This document shows, one piece after another, positions 8,046 to 14,694 of a DNA stretch of 17,820 nt. The translations under genes and the position numbers were made by a program. Origin of the DNA: SZUA-22 sp039714835 (GTDB taxonomy: Bacteria > Bacteroidota > Ignavibacteria > Ignavibacteriales > Melioribacteraceae); the NCBI GenBank assembly GCA_039714835.1, contig JBDLIN010000058.1, positions 1 to 17,820 on the forward strand, written 5' to 3'. Position 1 is the stretch's first letter. Each line of letters starts with the position of its first letter. Under the pieces are notes generated by a model. That model ran no database searches, was not told where the DNA came from, and saw only the letters and a list, made by a program, of their open reading frames with translations.

Positions 8046-8050
8046 CTCCT
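8046..8050 (-). promoter_or_regulatory. Ribosome binding site of the reductase gene
   Basis: AGGAG, five bases before ATG 8040. It fixes the start and lies only about ten bases after the T-run of the terminator at 8060-8094, so the hairpin and the ribosome site form one leader. Confidence 0.75.
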
Positions 8051-8059
8051 GCAAATCTC

Positions 8060-8094
8060 AAAAAAAAAGCCCTCCACTATAAATGGAGAGCTTT
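8060..8094 (-). terminator. Intrinsic terminator (or attenuator) between dehydrogenase and reductase
   Basis: On the minus strand, an 11-bp stem (8066-8076 with 8084-8094; arms AAAGCTCTCCA and TGGAGGGCTTT) closes a 7-base loop and runs into nine Ts (8060-8068; the stem takes up the last three). One U-G wobble pairs only in the leftward RNA, which supports that orientation. It lies 16 bases after the dehydrogenase stop and about 20 bases before the reductase start codon. Confidence 0.85.
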
Positions 8095-8110
8095 AGTAAT
8101 AATAAATATT

Positions 8111-9643
8111 TTAAATATCGAATTTAATACCTTGTGCAAGTGGTAGTTCACTACCATAATTAAGTGTGTTTGTTTGGCGCCTCATATAAGCTTTCCAAGA
8201 ATCTGATCCTGATTCTCGACCACCACCGGTCTCTTTTTCACCACCAAATGCACCACCAATTTCAGCACCGGAAGTACCAATATTAACATTTGCTATACCG
8301 CAATCACTACCCCAATGTGAGAGGAAAGTCTCAGCTTCTTGCATATTATCAGTGAATATTGATGATGAAAGACCTTGTACAACATCATTGTGGATATCAA
8401 TAGCATTAGAAACATCGCCTTTATACTTAATTAAATATAGAATTGGTGCAAAAGTTTCTTCTTGAACAATTTCATAATGATTCTCAGCTTGAACAATAGC
8501 AGGTTGGACGTAACATCCAGAACCATATCCCGGACCAGACAGTACTTTTCCTCCGAATAAAATCTTTCCACCTTCTTTTTTAACTAAATGTAAAGCTTCC
8601 TTAAAATCTTCAACTGCCGCTTTATCAATCATTGGTCCAACATGATTTTTTGCGTTCAATGGAGAACCAATCTTCAAGGTTTTATAAGCTTTAATCAGTG
8701 ATTGTTTTACTTTATCATAAATTGATTCATGAATAATTAATCTTCTAGTAGAAGTACAGCGTTGACCAGCTGTTCCAACAGCACCAAAAACCATTGCTGG
8801 AATCGCCATTTTAAGATTAGCATTCGGTGTTAAAATAATTGCATTATTGCCGCCAAGTTCTAGAATTGATTTTCCAAATCGTCCAGCAATTTTTTGAGCT
8901 GCTCGTCTTCCAACACCAGTAGAACCAGTTATTGAAACAAGAGGTATCCGTTTATCGTTAATAAGTTTTTCACCAACAGAAGAACCTTTACCTATTACTA
9001 GTGAAAACAGTCCTTCAGGTAATTTATATTTTTTAATAACATCACTCAAAATGTTTTGAACTGCAATTGCAGTCAGCGGAACTTTTGATGAAGGCTTCCA
9101 TAAGTTAGTATCACCACATACTGCTGCTATCATTGAATTCCATGCCCAAACAGCAACTGGAAAATTAAATGCTGATATTATACCAACAACTCCAAGAGGA
9201 TGATATTGGTCATACATACGATGGTTTGGACGTTCTGAATGCATAGTATATCCATAGAGCATTCTTGATTGACCAACAGCAAAATCACATATGTCAATCA
9301 TTTCCTGCACTTCTCCTAACCCTTCCTGAAGTGATTTACCCATTTCGTAGGTTACTAATTGACCAAGTGGAAGTTTATATTCACGGAGTTTTTCTCCCAC
9401 TGCTCTAACAACTTCACCTCTTTGTGGTGCTGGAACTTTTCTCCATTCTTTAAAAGCCTCATGTGCTTTTGCGACTACTCTCTCATAATCTTTATCATTT
9501 GCTTGAAAAACAGAAGCAATATATTTCCCATTAATTGGGGAGTATACTTTTAATTCATCATTCTTTACAGAACCATACCATTTTACTCCAGTTGAAGCAC
9601 CAAGATTCTTTTCTTTAATACCAAGTGTTTTTAAAAACTCCAT
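8111..9643 (-). CDS. ALDH7-type L-aminoadipate-semialdehyde dehydrogenase
   Basis: 510 residues, close to human ALDH7A1 (antiquitin) throughout. Expected reaction: aminoadipate semialdehyde + NAD(P)+ to 2-aminoadipate, the step after saccharopine cleavage in lysine breakdown. Visible: AFNFPVAVW with N160, the NAD-binding ITGSTGVG (238-245), general base E262 in LELGGNNAII, catalytic C296 in GTAGQRCTSTRRL, the family-typical GEVQEMIDICDFAVG (110-124), and the C-terminal run SGAEIGGAFGGEKETGGGRE ending in LPLAQGIKF. The arginine just before the catalytic cysteine and a glutamate of EVQE match the substrate-anchoring positions I recall for ALDH7A1. AGAGGA at 9648-9653 precedes the ATG by four bases. 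It follows the Rrf2 gene by 23 bases and precedes the reductase, across a terminator. Confidence 0.92.
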   Translation of the reverse strand: MEFLKTLGIKEKNLGASTGVKWYGSVKNDELKVYSPINGKYIASVFQANDKDYERVVAKAHEAFKEWRKVPAPQRGEVVRAVGEKLREYKLPLGQLVTYEMGKSLQEGLGEVQEMIDICDFAVGQSRMLYGYTMHSERPNHRMYDQYHPLGVVGIISAFNFPVAVWAWNSMIAAVCGDTNLWKPSSKVPLTAIAVQNILSDVIKKYKLPEGLFSLVIGKGSSVGEKLINDKRIPLVSITGSTGVGRRAAQKIAGRFGKSILELGGNNAIILTPNANLKMAIPAMVFGAVGTAGQRCTSTRRLIIHESIYDKVKQSLIKAYKTLKIGSPLNAKNHVGPMIDKAAVEDFKEALHLVKKEGGKILFGGKVLSGPGYGSGCYVQPAIVQAENHYEIVQEETFAPILYLIKYKGDVSNAIDIHNDVVQGLSSSIFTDNMQEAETFLSHWGSDCGIANVNIGTSGAEIGGAFGGEKETGGGRESGSDSWKAYMRRQTNTLNYGSELPLAQGIKFDI

Positions 9644-9666
9644 TACGTCCTCTTAATATATATCGT

Positions 9667-10101
9667 TTATTTATAGTTTATTTTCATATTTAAATTTTTC
9701 ATTATGTCACTGAGTGAGATGTTTTTCATTTTATTTTCAATATCAACTTGTATCTCAGAGAATAAACCTAAGAAATACTTTGTATAATCTGGATTCTTTT
9801 TTCCTTTTTTTCCATTATTTTTTGTCACATCAAGATGGAAAGCTTTTCTATCTTCAATTGAACAATAAATCTCTTGAAGATGTATTGTTTTTGGATCTTT
9901 AGACAGTAAAAATCCACCTTTAGTCCCCTGCTCACTATTTACAATTTTAGATTTAGCAATCATAGAAAGAAGCTGCCTAAGTTTAGAAGCATTTACTCCT
10001 GTGTGTTCAGCAATTTCCTTACTGCTTTTTGGAATTGGATAAGTCTCAGCTAAAAAACATAAGGCTTTTACCGAAGATGATAATTTTGTTGATGCAGACA
10101 T
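9667..10101 (-). CDS. Rrf2-family transcriptional regulator without the cluster cysteines
   Basis: 144 residues. Winged-helix regulator of the Rrf2 family: STKLSSSVKALCFLAE (3-18), the recognition region KSSKEIAEHTGVNASKLRQLLSMIAKSKIV and the wing EQGTKGGFLLSKDPKTIHLQEIY. Iron-sulfur members such as IscR and NsrR carry three closely spaced cysteines after the wing; here that region reads DVTKNNGKKGKKNPDY and the only cysteines are in ALCFLAE and IYCSIED. It is therefore more like the cluster-free, CymR/YwnA-type members, which sense a small molecule or partner protein. It is first in the dehydrogenase-reductase unit, 23 bases ahead, and has an inverted repeat 14 bases before its start, suggesting autoregulation and control of lysine catabolism. 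The effector is unknown. Confidence 0.85.
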   Translation of the reverse strand: MSASTKLSSSVKALCFLAETYPIPKSSKEIAEHTGVNASKLRQLLSMIAKSKIVNSEQGTKGGFLLSKDPKTIHLQEIYCSIEDRKAFHLDVTKNNGKKGKKNPDYTKYFLGLFSEIQVDIENKMKNISLSDIMKNLNMKINYK

Positions 10102-10114
10102 AAAACCCTTTAAT

Positions 10115-10133
10115 TGTTACAGTAAGAGTAACA
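10115..10133. promoter_or_regulatory. Inverted repeat ahead of the Rrf2 gene, candidate operator
   Basis: TGTTAC (10115-10120) and GTAACA (10128-10133) are exact inverted copies seven bases apart. The repeat begins 14 bases upstream of the Rrf2 ATG, in the 108-base region shared with divergent rsmI. Size and place suit an Rrf2 dimer controlling its own operon. Confidence 0.5.
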
Positions 10134-10209
10134 TATTTTTAATTTAAAGGCAAATAATTTATCATTTTTAATTATAATTATACTCATTGTTAAAAAAAAT
10201 AAAATTAAA

Positions 10210-10893
10210 ATGGATTCTGGTAAACTTTTTATTGTAGCTACACCTATTGGTAATTTAAAAGATTTTTCATTTCGTGCGATTGAAACTTTAAATAGTGTTG
10301 ATTTTATTTTATGTGAAGATACACGTACCACTAATATTTTACTGAAGAATTATGATATTAAAAAGGAATTAGTCTCTTTTAATGCAAGAATGGAAGAGAA
10401 GAAAACAATGTTAGTTTTGAATAGAATCAAAAATGGTGAAACATGTGCTCTTCTCTCAGATGCTGGTACTCCAACTATTTCTGATCCTGGTGTTAGACTT
10501 ATTAATCAAGCTCATAAAGAAAATATTGAAGTAGTGGGAATTCCCGGAGCAAATGCAGCAATATTGGCTTTAAGTATTTCAGGATTACCGACTAACTCTT
10601 TTATATTTGAAGGATTTTTACCTCAAAAAAAAGGTAGACAAAAATTATTAAAACAACTTGCCGCTGAAGAGAGGACAATTGTAATTTATGAATCAATGTA
10701 TAGAATTGAAAAATTACTGAATGAGATGGTCGAATTTATGCCAAAGAGATATGTTTCTATTGGAAGAGAACTTACTAAAAAGTTTGAAGAATTATGGAGA
10801 GGATATCCTAATGATATTTTAGCCTCACTATCTGAGCACATACTCAAAGGGGAATTTGTCGTAATAATTGCACCTAAGAATTGGAAGGAATAA
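10210..10893 (+). CDS. rsmI: 16S rRNA (cytidine-1402 2'-O)-methyltransferase
   Basis: 227 residues. It methylates the 2'-hydroxyl of C1402 in the decoding centre of 16S rRNA using S-adenosylmethionine. Tetrapyrrole-methylase fold with clear RsmI motifs: LFIVATPIGNLKD (6-18), LCEDTRTT (34-41), ALLSDAGTPTISDPG (80-94), GIPGANAAILALSISGLPT (110-128), FEGFLPQKKGR (133-143) and VIYESMYRIEKLL. It lacks the roughly 55-residue C-terminal extension of the E. coli enzyme (about 286 residues), which I recall as common in Bacteroidota. The ATG at 10210 has only A-rich sequence before it. It reads away from the Rrf2 unit and converges with apt. Confidence 0.93.
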   Translation: MDSGKLFIVATPIGNLKDFSFRAIETLNSVDFILCEDTRTTNILLKNYDIKKELVSFNARMEEKKTMLVLNRIKNGETCALLSDAGTPTISDPGVRLINQAHKENIEVVGIPGANAAILALSISGLPTNSFIFEGFLPQKKGRQKLLKQLAAEERTIVIYESMYRIEKLLNEMVEFMPKRYVSIGRELTKKFEELWRGYPNDILASLSEHILKGEFVVIIAPKNWKE

Positions 10894-10939
10894 TGATTAT
10901 TGTTTTTCTAACCATATTACTTGGACAAATATTTTAATA

Positions 10940-10999
10940 GACCGCGGATGACACGGACTTGCCTACTGCAAGCAGGTTAAACAGATCCTCACTGATCTA
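10940..10999. repeat. GC-richer repeat-like element with nested hairpins
   Basis: Between the convergent ends of rsmI and apt lies a patch unlike its AT-rich surroundings. GCGGAT, ACGGA(C), ACAGAT and ACTGAT recur; with 10958-10976 removed their GAT units fall 9, 9 and 10 bases apart. That 19-base block interrupts the series and forms a hairpin of its own (CTTGC 10958-10962, GCAAG 10968-10972). AGATC (10983-10987) and GATCT (10994-10998) form a second perfect 5-bp stem. Similar GCGGAT-type intergenic repeats occur in many environmental genomes; this identification is from memory. It could also stop both convergent transcripts. Confidence 0.45.
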
Positions 11000-11005
11000 T
11001 ATAAA

Positions 11006-11527
11006 TCATTCTGAGTCGTATTCAATAAGTGAATGAACTTCATACTTACTTAATTTTTCAAGCCCGTTTAAGAATTTAAGATTTATAATAAATGAAATCT
11101 GAACTATCTCTGCTCCGAGTTTTTCAATTAATTTACAAGCTGCCTCCATTGTACCCCCAGTAGCTAGAAGATCATCATGAAGAAGTACTTTATCACCTGG
11201 TTGAAGTGAATCTTTATGGATTTCAATTTTATCTTCACCATATTCCAATTGATACGTCTCACTAATTGTTTCAGAAGGTAATTTCTCAGGTTTTCTAATT
11301 GGAACAAAACCAGCATTTAATTTTTCAGCTAATGCACCACCAAAAATAAATCCTCTTGATTCAATTCCAACTACTTTATTTATCCCCATGTTTTTTGCTA
11401 AAACATACAAATCTTCCAAAGCGGCTTTAAAACCTTTTGTATCCTTTAATAGAGTAGTTATATCTTTGAATATTATTCCTTCAATTGGGAAATCTGGAAC
11501 ATCTCTTATTAAATTTTTATAATCCAT
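11006..11527 (-). CDS. apt: Adenine phosphoribosyltransferase
   Basis: 173 residues. It salvages adenine with PRPP to AMP in the cytoplasm. Seen: the family N-terminus RDVPDFPIEGIIFKDITTLL (8-27), VVGIESRGFIFGGALAEKL (52-70), FVPIRKPEKLP (74-84) and the PRPP-binding VLLHDDLLATGGT (114-126). The frame extends to an ATG at 11578, but the ATG at 11527 fits family length and has GAGGA at 11532-11536, four bases ahead. The 17 extra residues (including YLNLYIVINSEDQ) are not typical of Apt and would overlap the candidate promoter. It has its own promoter region and converges with rsmI. Confidence 0.93.
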   Translation of the reverse strand: MDYKNLIRDVPDFPIEGIIFKDITTLLKDTKGFKAALEDLYVLAKNMGINKVVGIESRGFIFGGALAEKLNAGFVPIRKPEKLPSETISETYQLEYGEDKIEIHKDSLQPGDKVLLHDDLLATGGTMEAACKLIEKLGAEIVQISFIINLKFLNGLEKLSKYEVHSLIEYDSE

Positions 11528-11531
11528 TTGA

Positions 11532-11536
11532 TCCTC
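11532..11536 (-). promoter_or_regulatory. Ribosome binding site of apt
   Basis: GAGGA four bases before ATG 11527; it decides for this start over the in-frame ATG at 11578. Confidence 0.65.
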
Positions 11537-11852
11537 ACTATTTATTACAATATACAAATTTAAGTATTTATCAATCAATATCGTTTTTAATCATTGGGAG
11601 CATTTAGAAAATTACTATATTTCATTTGGAGGAGCACGAACAAAAACCTAATTTGAATGAATTCTTATATTATTATCTATAATGAAATTGCTATTATCAC
11701 TTATTATATCTAATCTATCAAATTAAAATAGAAAATATAATATAACAAATGTATTTTCACTACCTATGTATATTCTTAATTCATTTCACTTAATACTTTG
11801 TATACCAAGAATATATATTAAATAATTAAAGTTTTTTATATTATTATTAATC
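11537..11852. other. Intergenic region between the PAP2-like gene and apt, no gene seen
   Basis: About 316 very AT-rich bases. Apart from the candidate apt promoter near 11555 I see nothing supportable: no coding frame with a ribosome site and family-like content, no strong hairpin, no RNA gene. GGAGG at about 11629-11633 is followed only by an 18-codon frame that resembles random AT-rich translation. Confidence 0.55.
11555..11562 (-). promoter_or_regulatory. Candidate Bacteroidota-type -7 element for apt
   Basis: On the minus strand TAAATTTG fits the TAnnTTTG consensus of the Bacteroidota primary sigma factor. It would give a leader of about 20 bases before ATG 11527. No good -33 TTTG is seen at the usual spacing, so support is partial. 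Confidence 0.4.
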
Positions 11853-12437
11853 CTACATTATCTTTAATGAATAATTTAAAATCAATAACGTTATTGAATA
11901 CCCTACGAGTAAACCAATCAAAACTTGAGAAATCGAATGCAAATCAAGATAAATCCTTGCCCATCCGATAAGTAAAGGAATTATAATAAAATAATAGGCT
12001 ATATTTCCTAAAATAAACAATAATACGGCAAATGGAATTGCTGCTCCCATTGCATGAGCACTTATTTTCCAAAAGTTATTAATTGAAATTAGTAAAATAG
12101 AAGCTATTAAATATGATAACCATAGTGCTATTATAAATTGGTGAAGTTCAAGGTATATGGATATTATTCCAGCAAAAAGGATTAGAAATGCTCCCATTAT
12201 ATAAGGAATTGTTCTTTCATTTCTTTTACTTGCATCATTATCAATGATTTTTCCTTTTAATCGTAACAAAGTAAAGATTAGAATTGGCATAATAAATCCA
12301 AACACTAATGCAATAGAAATTGTAATAATACGCATCATAGGATTATCGTAGATATAAAATGCTGATATAATAAATATTAAAACTAGGTTGACGGGTGGTA
12401 AAAATGCATATGAAATAACATGAGCAATTCTTTTCAT
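11853..12437 (-). CDS. PAP2-like membrane protein with altered active-site motifs
   Basis: About 194 residues from ATG 12437; a TTG at 12452, overlapping the stop of the dihydrouridine synthase gene as TTGA, would add five residues and cannot be excluded. About six membrane segments. Three spaced motifs recall the PAP2 phosphatase triad: a basic loop DNDASKRNERTIPY for KxxxxxxRP, ISAHAMGA for PSGH, and ARIYLDLHSISQVLIG for SRxxxxxHxxxD. The histidines are kept, but the first motif is off-consensus, SG becomes SA and the final aspartate of HxxxD is glutamine. Related divergent PAP2 proteins occur in Bacteroidota. If active it would hydrolyse a lipid phosphate or pyrophosphate such as undecaprenyl pyrophosphate. 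It ends a three-gene overlapping unit. Confidence 0.7.
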   Translation of the reverse strand: MKRIAHVISYAFLPPVNLVLIFIISAFYIYDNPMMRIITISIALVFGFIMPILIFTLLRLKGKIIDNDASKRNERTIPYIMGAFLILFAGIISIYLELHQFIIALWLSYLIASILLISINNFWKISAHAMGAAIPFAVLLFILGNIAYYFIIIPLLIGWARIYLDLHSISQVLIGLLVGYSITLLILNYSLKIM

Positions 12438-12448
12438 TTGGATTTTAT

Positions 12449-13420
12449 TCAATTTAATTCTCGAAGATAATTAAGAAGTAATTCTTCTATCGGAGCATAT
12501 TCTTCATATTGCATTAATTGCTGCCTGATTTTTGCTGAATGATGGAGACCTTTCAAATAACCCGAATAATATTTCCGGAATGGGATCACTGCTTGTCTTT
12601 CAACATCTTTGTATTCAATTTCATACCGTAAATGTCTCAAAGCAGTTTCTATTCTTTCACTAACTGAAACTTCCTCAAGTAATGTTCCCGATTCAATAAA
12701 ATGTTTGGCTTCCCTAAATATCCATGGATGCTGAATTGCACCTCTTGCAATCATAACTCCATCAGCACCAGTTTCATCAAAAGCTCGTTTTGCATCCTCG
12801 GCACTGAAAACACCTCCATTAACCACAACTGGGATATTGACAACTTCCTTGATCTTAGGAATAAATGACCAATCCGCTTCACCCGAATGTCCTTGATTTC
12901 GTGTTCTACAGTGAATTGTTAGCGCTCGTGCACCAACATTTTCTAGTCTTTTAGCAACTTCGCAGATACCAATTGAATCTGAATCCCAACCTAATCTTGT
13001 CTTGACAGTCACTGGTATGTCAACACTTTTCACAATAGCATCGACCATTTCTTCCATATAGTCTGGATCTTTTAGTAATCCTGACCCAGCTCCTCTTTTA
13101 ACAACTTTTTTTACCCAGCAACCAGCATTTATATCAATTATATCAGGATTTAAGGATTCGACCATTTTTGCAGCTTCAACCATTGAATCAATATCTGAAC
13201 CATAAATTTGTATTCCAACTGGTCTCTCATCATCTGTAATGAGCATTTTTTTTGCAGTTTTTTTGTTATTTCTTATCAAGCCATCGGAATTTACAAACTC
13301 AGTATATACGATATCTGCACCTAATTCCTTACATAATTTTCTATATCCAATACCAGTAACATCCTCCATTGGTGCTAATAAAAGTGCTTTATCAATTTTT
13401 ATGTTGTTAATCTCAAACAT
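12449..13420 (-). CDS. tRNA-dihydrouridine synthase (DusB-like)
   Basis: 323 residues. FMN- and NADPH-dependent reduction of specific uridines in tRNA. TIM-barrel motifs: LLLAPMEDVTGIGYRKL (13-29), YTEFVNSDGL (39-48), GIQIYGSD (69-76), the catalytic cysteine C101 in DINAGCWVKKVVKRGAGSGL, VTVKTRLGWD (137-146), LTIHCRTRNQGHSGEADW and the phosphate-binding VVNGGVFSAEDA and GVMIARGA. The usual proline after the catalytic cysteine (GCP) is tryptophan here. The frame opens at 13444, but ATG 13420 starts the conserved part and has AAGGA ten bases before. It overlaps the end of the MFS gene by 8 bases and touches the PAP2-like gene, so the three are probably cotranscribed. Which uridine it targets is not shown. 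Confidence 0.92.
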   Translation of the reverse strand: MFEINNIKIDKALLLAPMEDVTGIGYRKLCKELGADIVYTEFVNSDGLIRNNKKTAKKMLITDDERPVGIQIYGSDIDSMVEAAKMVESLNPDIIDINAGCWVKKVVKRGAGSGLLKDPDYMEEMVDAIVKSVDIPVTVKTRLGWDSDSIGICEVAKRLENVGARALTIHCRTRNQGHSGEADWSFIPKIKEVVNIPVVVNGGVFSAEDAKRAFDETGADGVMIARGAIQHPWIFREAKHFIESGTLLEEVSVSERIETALRHLRYEIEYKDVERQAVIPFRKYYSGYLKGLHHSAKIRQQLMQYEEYAPIEELLLNYLRELN

Positions 13421-14609
13421 CCAGATAAATTCCTTTTCTACCATTATTGAACAAATAAACAGTAATAATTAGAGTTGCTAAAGTAAATACTGCCCCAGTA
13501 ATGAAGGGAGATGTATATCCTAAGTATTGGAAAGCAAATCCTCCCCAAAGCGGGCCCAATACTCTTGCTAATGAAGATATAGATTGGTTAAATCCAAGTA
13601 TTTTACCCTGTACGTTAACAGGTGAGTACTTTGAAATTAGACTTAATATTGTAGGCTGTAAAATACCGGTACCTATTGCTAAAAGTCCAGAAATAACTGC
13701 TACTCCCGTAAAATTAATTCCATATGGCATTAAACCAAGACTAAACATTAAAAAAACTAATCCTATAATTATTAAAGCCTTTTCTTTAATGATCTTACTA
13801 AGCTTTTTCAATAGAACTCCTTGAACAAATGCTCCTACTATTCCAATAATCCCAAATAAATAGCCATTTTCTCTATCAGTAAATCCATAATGCTGCTGAC
13901 CTAATAACGCAAAGGTCCCATATATATTGGCTACAGCAAATATAATAATAAAAAATAGTCCGATGAAAACACCTACTCGCCTATTCTCCATTACTTCATA
14001 AAGATCATCTATTTCTATTAATTTATACTTGAAATTTTTTAAAGACCTTTTTTCCTTTAGGGATTCTGGTAATGATATAAGTGCAAAAATAAGTGCAACT
14101 AAAGAAAATCCAGCACTTGCAAATCCTACATACTGGTAACCCAACTCAGATATCATTCCTCCCATAATTGGACCGAAGACAAAACCTAGCCCAAAAGCTG
14201 CTCCAATTAATCCCATTCCTTTGGACCTATCAGATTCATCAGTTATATCTGCAATATAAGCTTGAGCTGCCCCTACATTACTGCCTCCAATACCAGCTAA
14301 AATACGTGAAAGTAAAAGAATAGCAAATGTAGTTGAATAACTAAAGATAATATAGGAAATAACTGTTGCCCCTAGTGAAAGTAGAATTACGGGCCTCCTC
14401 CCTATTCTATCTGAGATTTTTCCAATAATTGGATTAAAAATAAATTGCATAAATGAATAACTTGCTACAATCACTCCAATACCAAAGTCAGAAATACCAA
14501 TTGAATTGCTTGCAAATGTTGGAAGAATTGGGATTAATATTCCAAACCCGAGTAGATCAATAAAGACTGTTAAAAAGATTACTGCAAGAGATGCTTTTTT
14601 TTCTTTCAT
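13413..14609 (-). CDS. Major facilitator superfamily transporter (TetA/drug-proton antiporter type)
   Basis: 398 residues with about 12 membrane segments. Inner-membrane secondary transporter of the DHA1/Tet-like branch. Visible signatures: FIDLLGFGILIPILP in TM1 (16-30), motif A GKISDRIGRRP in loop 2-3 (63-73), SRILAGIGGSNVGAAQAYIAD in TM4 (101-121), and the antiporter motif C GAAFGLGFVFGPIMGG in TM5 (136-151). A longer polar loop (about 185-215, LPESLKEKRSLKNFKYK) separates the two six-helix halves. The substrate cannot be read from sequence; Tet-like similarity alone does not show tetracycline resistance. No ribosome site is seen. It heads the MFS-dus-PAP2 unit and starts 85 bases after the CapA-like gene, which may be cotranscribed. 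Confidence 0.88.
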   Translation of the reverse strand: MKEKKASLAVIFLTVFIDLLGFGILIPILPTFASNSIGISDFGIGVIVASYSFMQFIFNPIIGKISDRIGRRPVILLSLGATVISYIIFSYSTTFAILLLSRILAGIGGSNVGAAQAYIADITDESDRSKGMGLIGAAFGLGFVFGPIMGGMISELGYQYVGFASAGFSLVALIFALISLPESLKEKRSLKNFKYKLIEIDDLYEVMENRRVGVFIGLFFIIIFAVANIYGTFALLGQQHYGFTDRENGYLFGIIGIVGAFVQGVLLKKLSKIIKEKALIIIGLVFLMFSLGLMPYGINFTGVAVISGLLAIGTGILQPTILSLISKYSPVNVQGKILGFNQSISSLARVLGPLWGGFAFQYLGYTSPFITGAVFTLATLIITVYLFNNGRKGIYLDV

Positions 14610-14694
14610 ACTTTTTTTTATTCAAAACTTGAAAACAAATATAAGAATTTTGAGTATGATCAATTTTAAGAAAGCTATTGAGAAAAGATTTCTT

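Noticed and set aside
8041..8061. Seven extra N-terminal residues (MRFAGVS) on the lysine-ketoglutarate reductase
   Set aside because: The upstream ATG lies in the terminator T-run and has no ribosome site; ATG 8040 has AGGAG and fits the family N-terminus.
11634..11712. Possible small gene after GGAGG at 11629-11633
   Set aside because: The frame is only 18 codons, starts too far from the site and reads like random AT-rich DNA.
13501..13824. Rightward 107-codon open frame
   Set aside because: It is antisense to the MFS transporter, whose membrane segments and motifs are clear; the translation resembles no protein.
13413..14609. Calling the MFS gene a tetracycline resistance determinant
   Set aside because: Only general Tet-like/DHA1 motifs are visible; no resistance context or substrate evidence.
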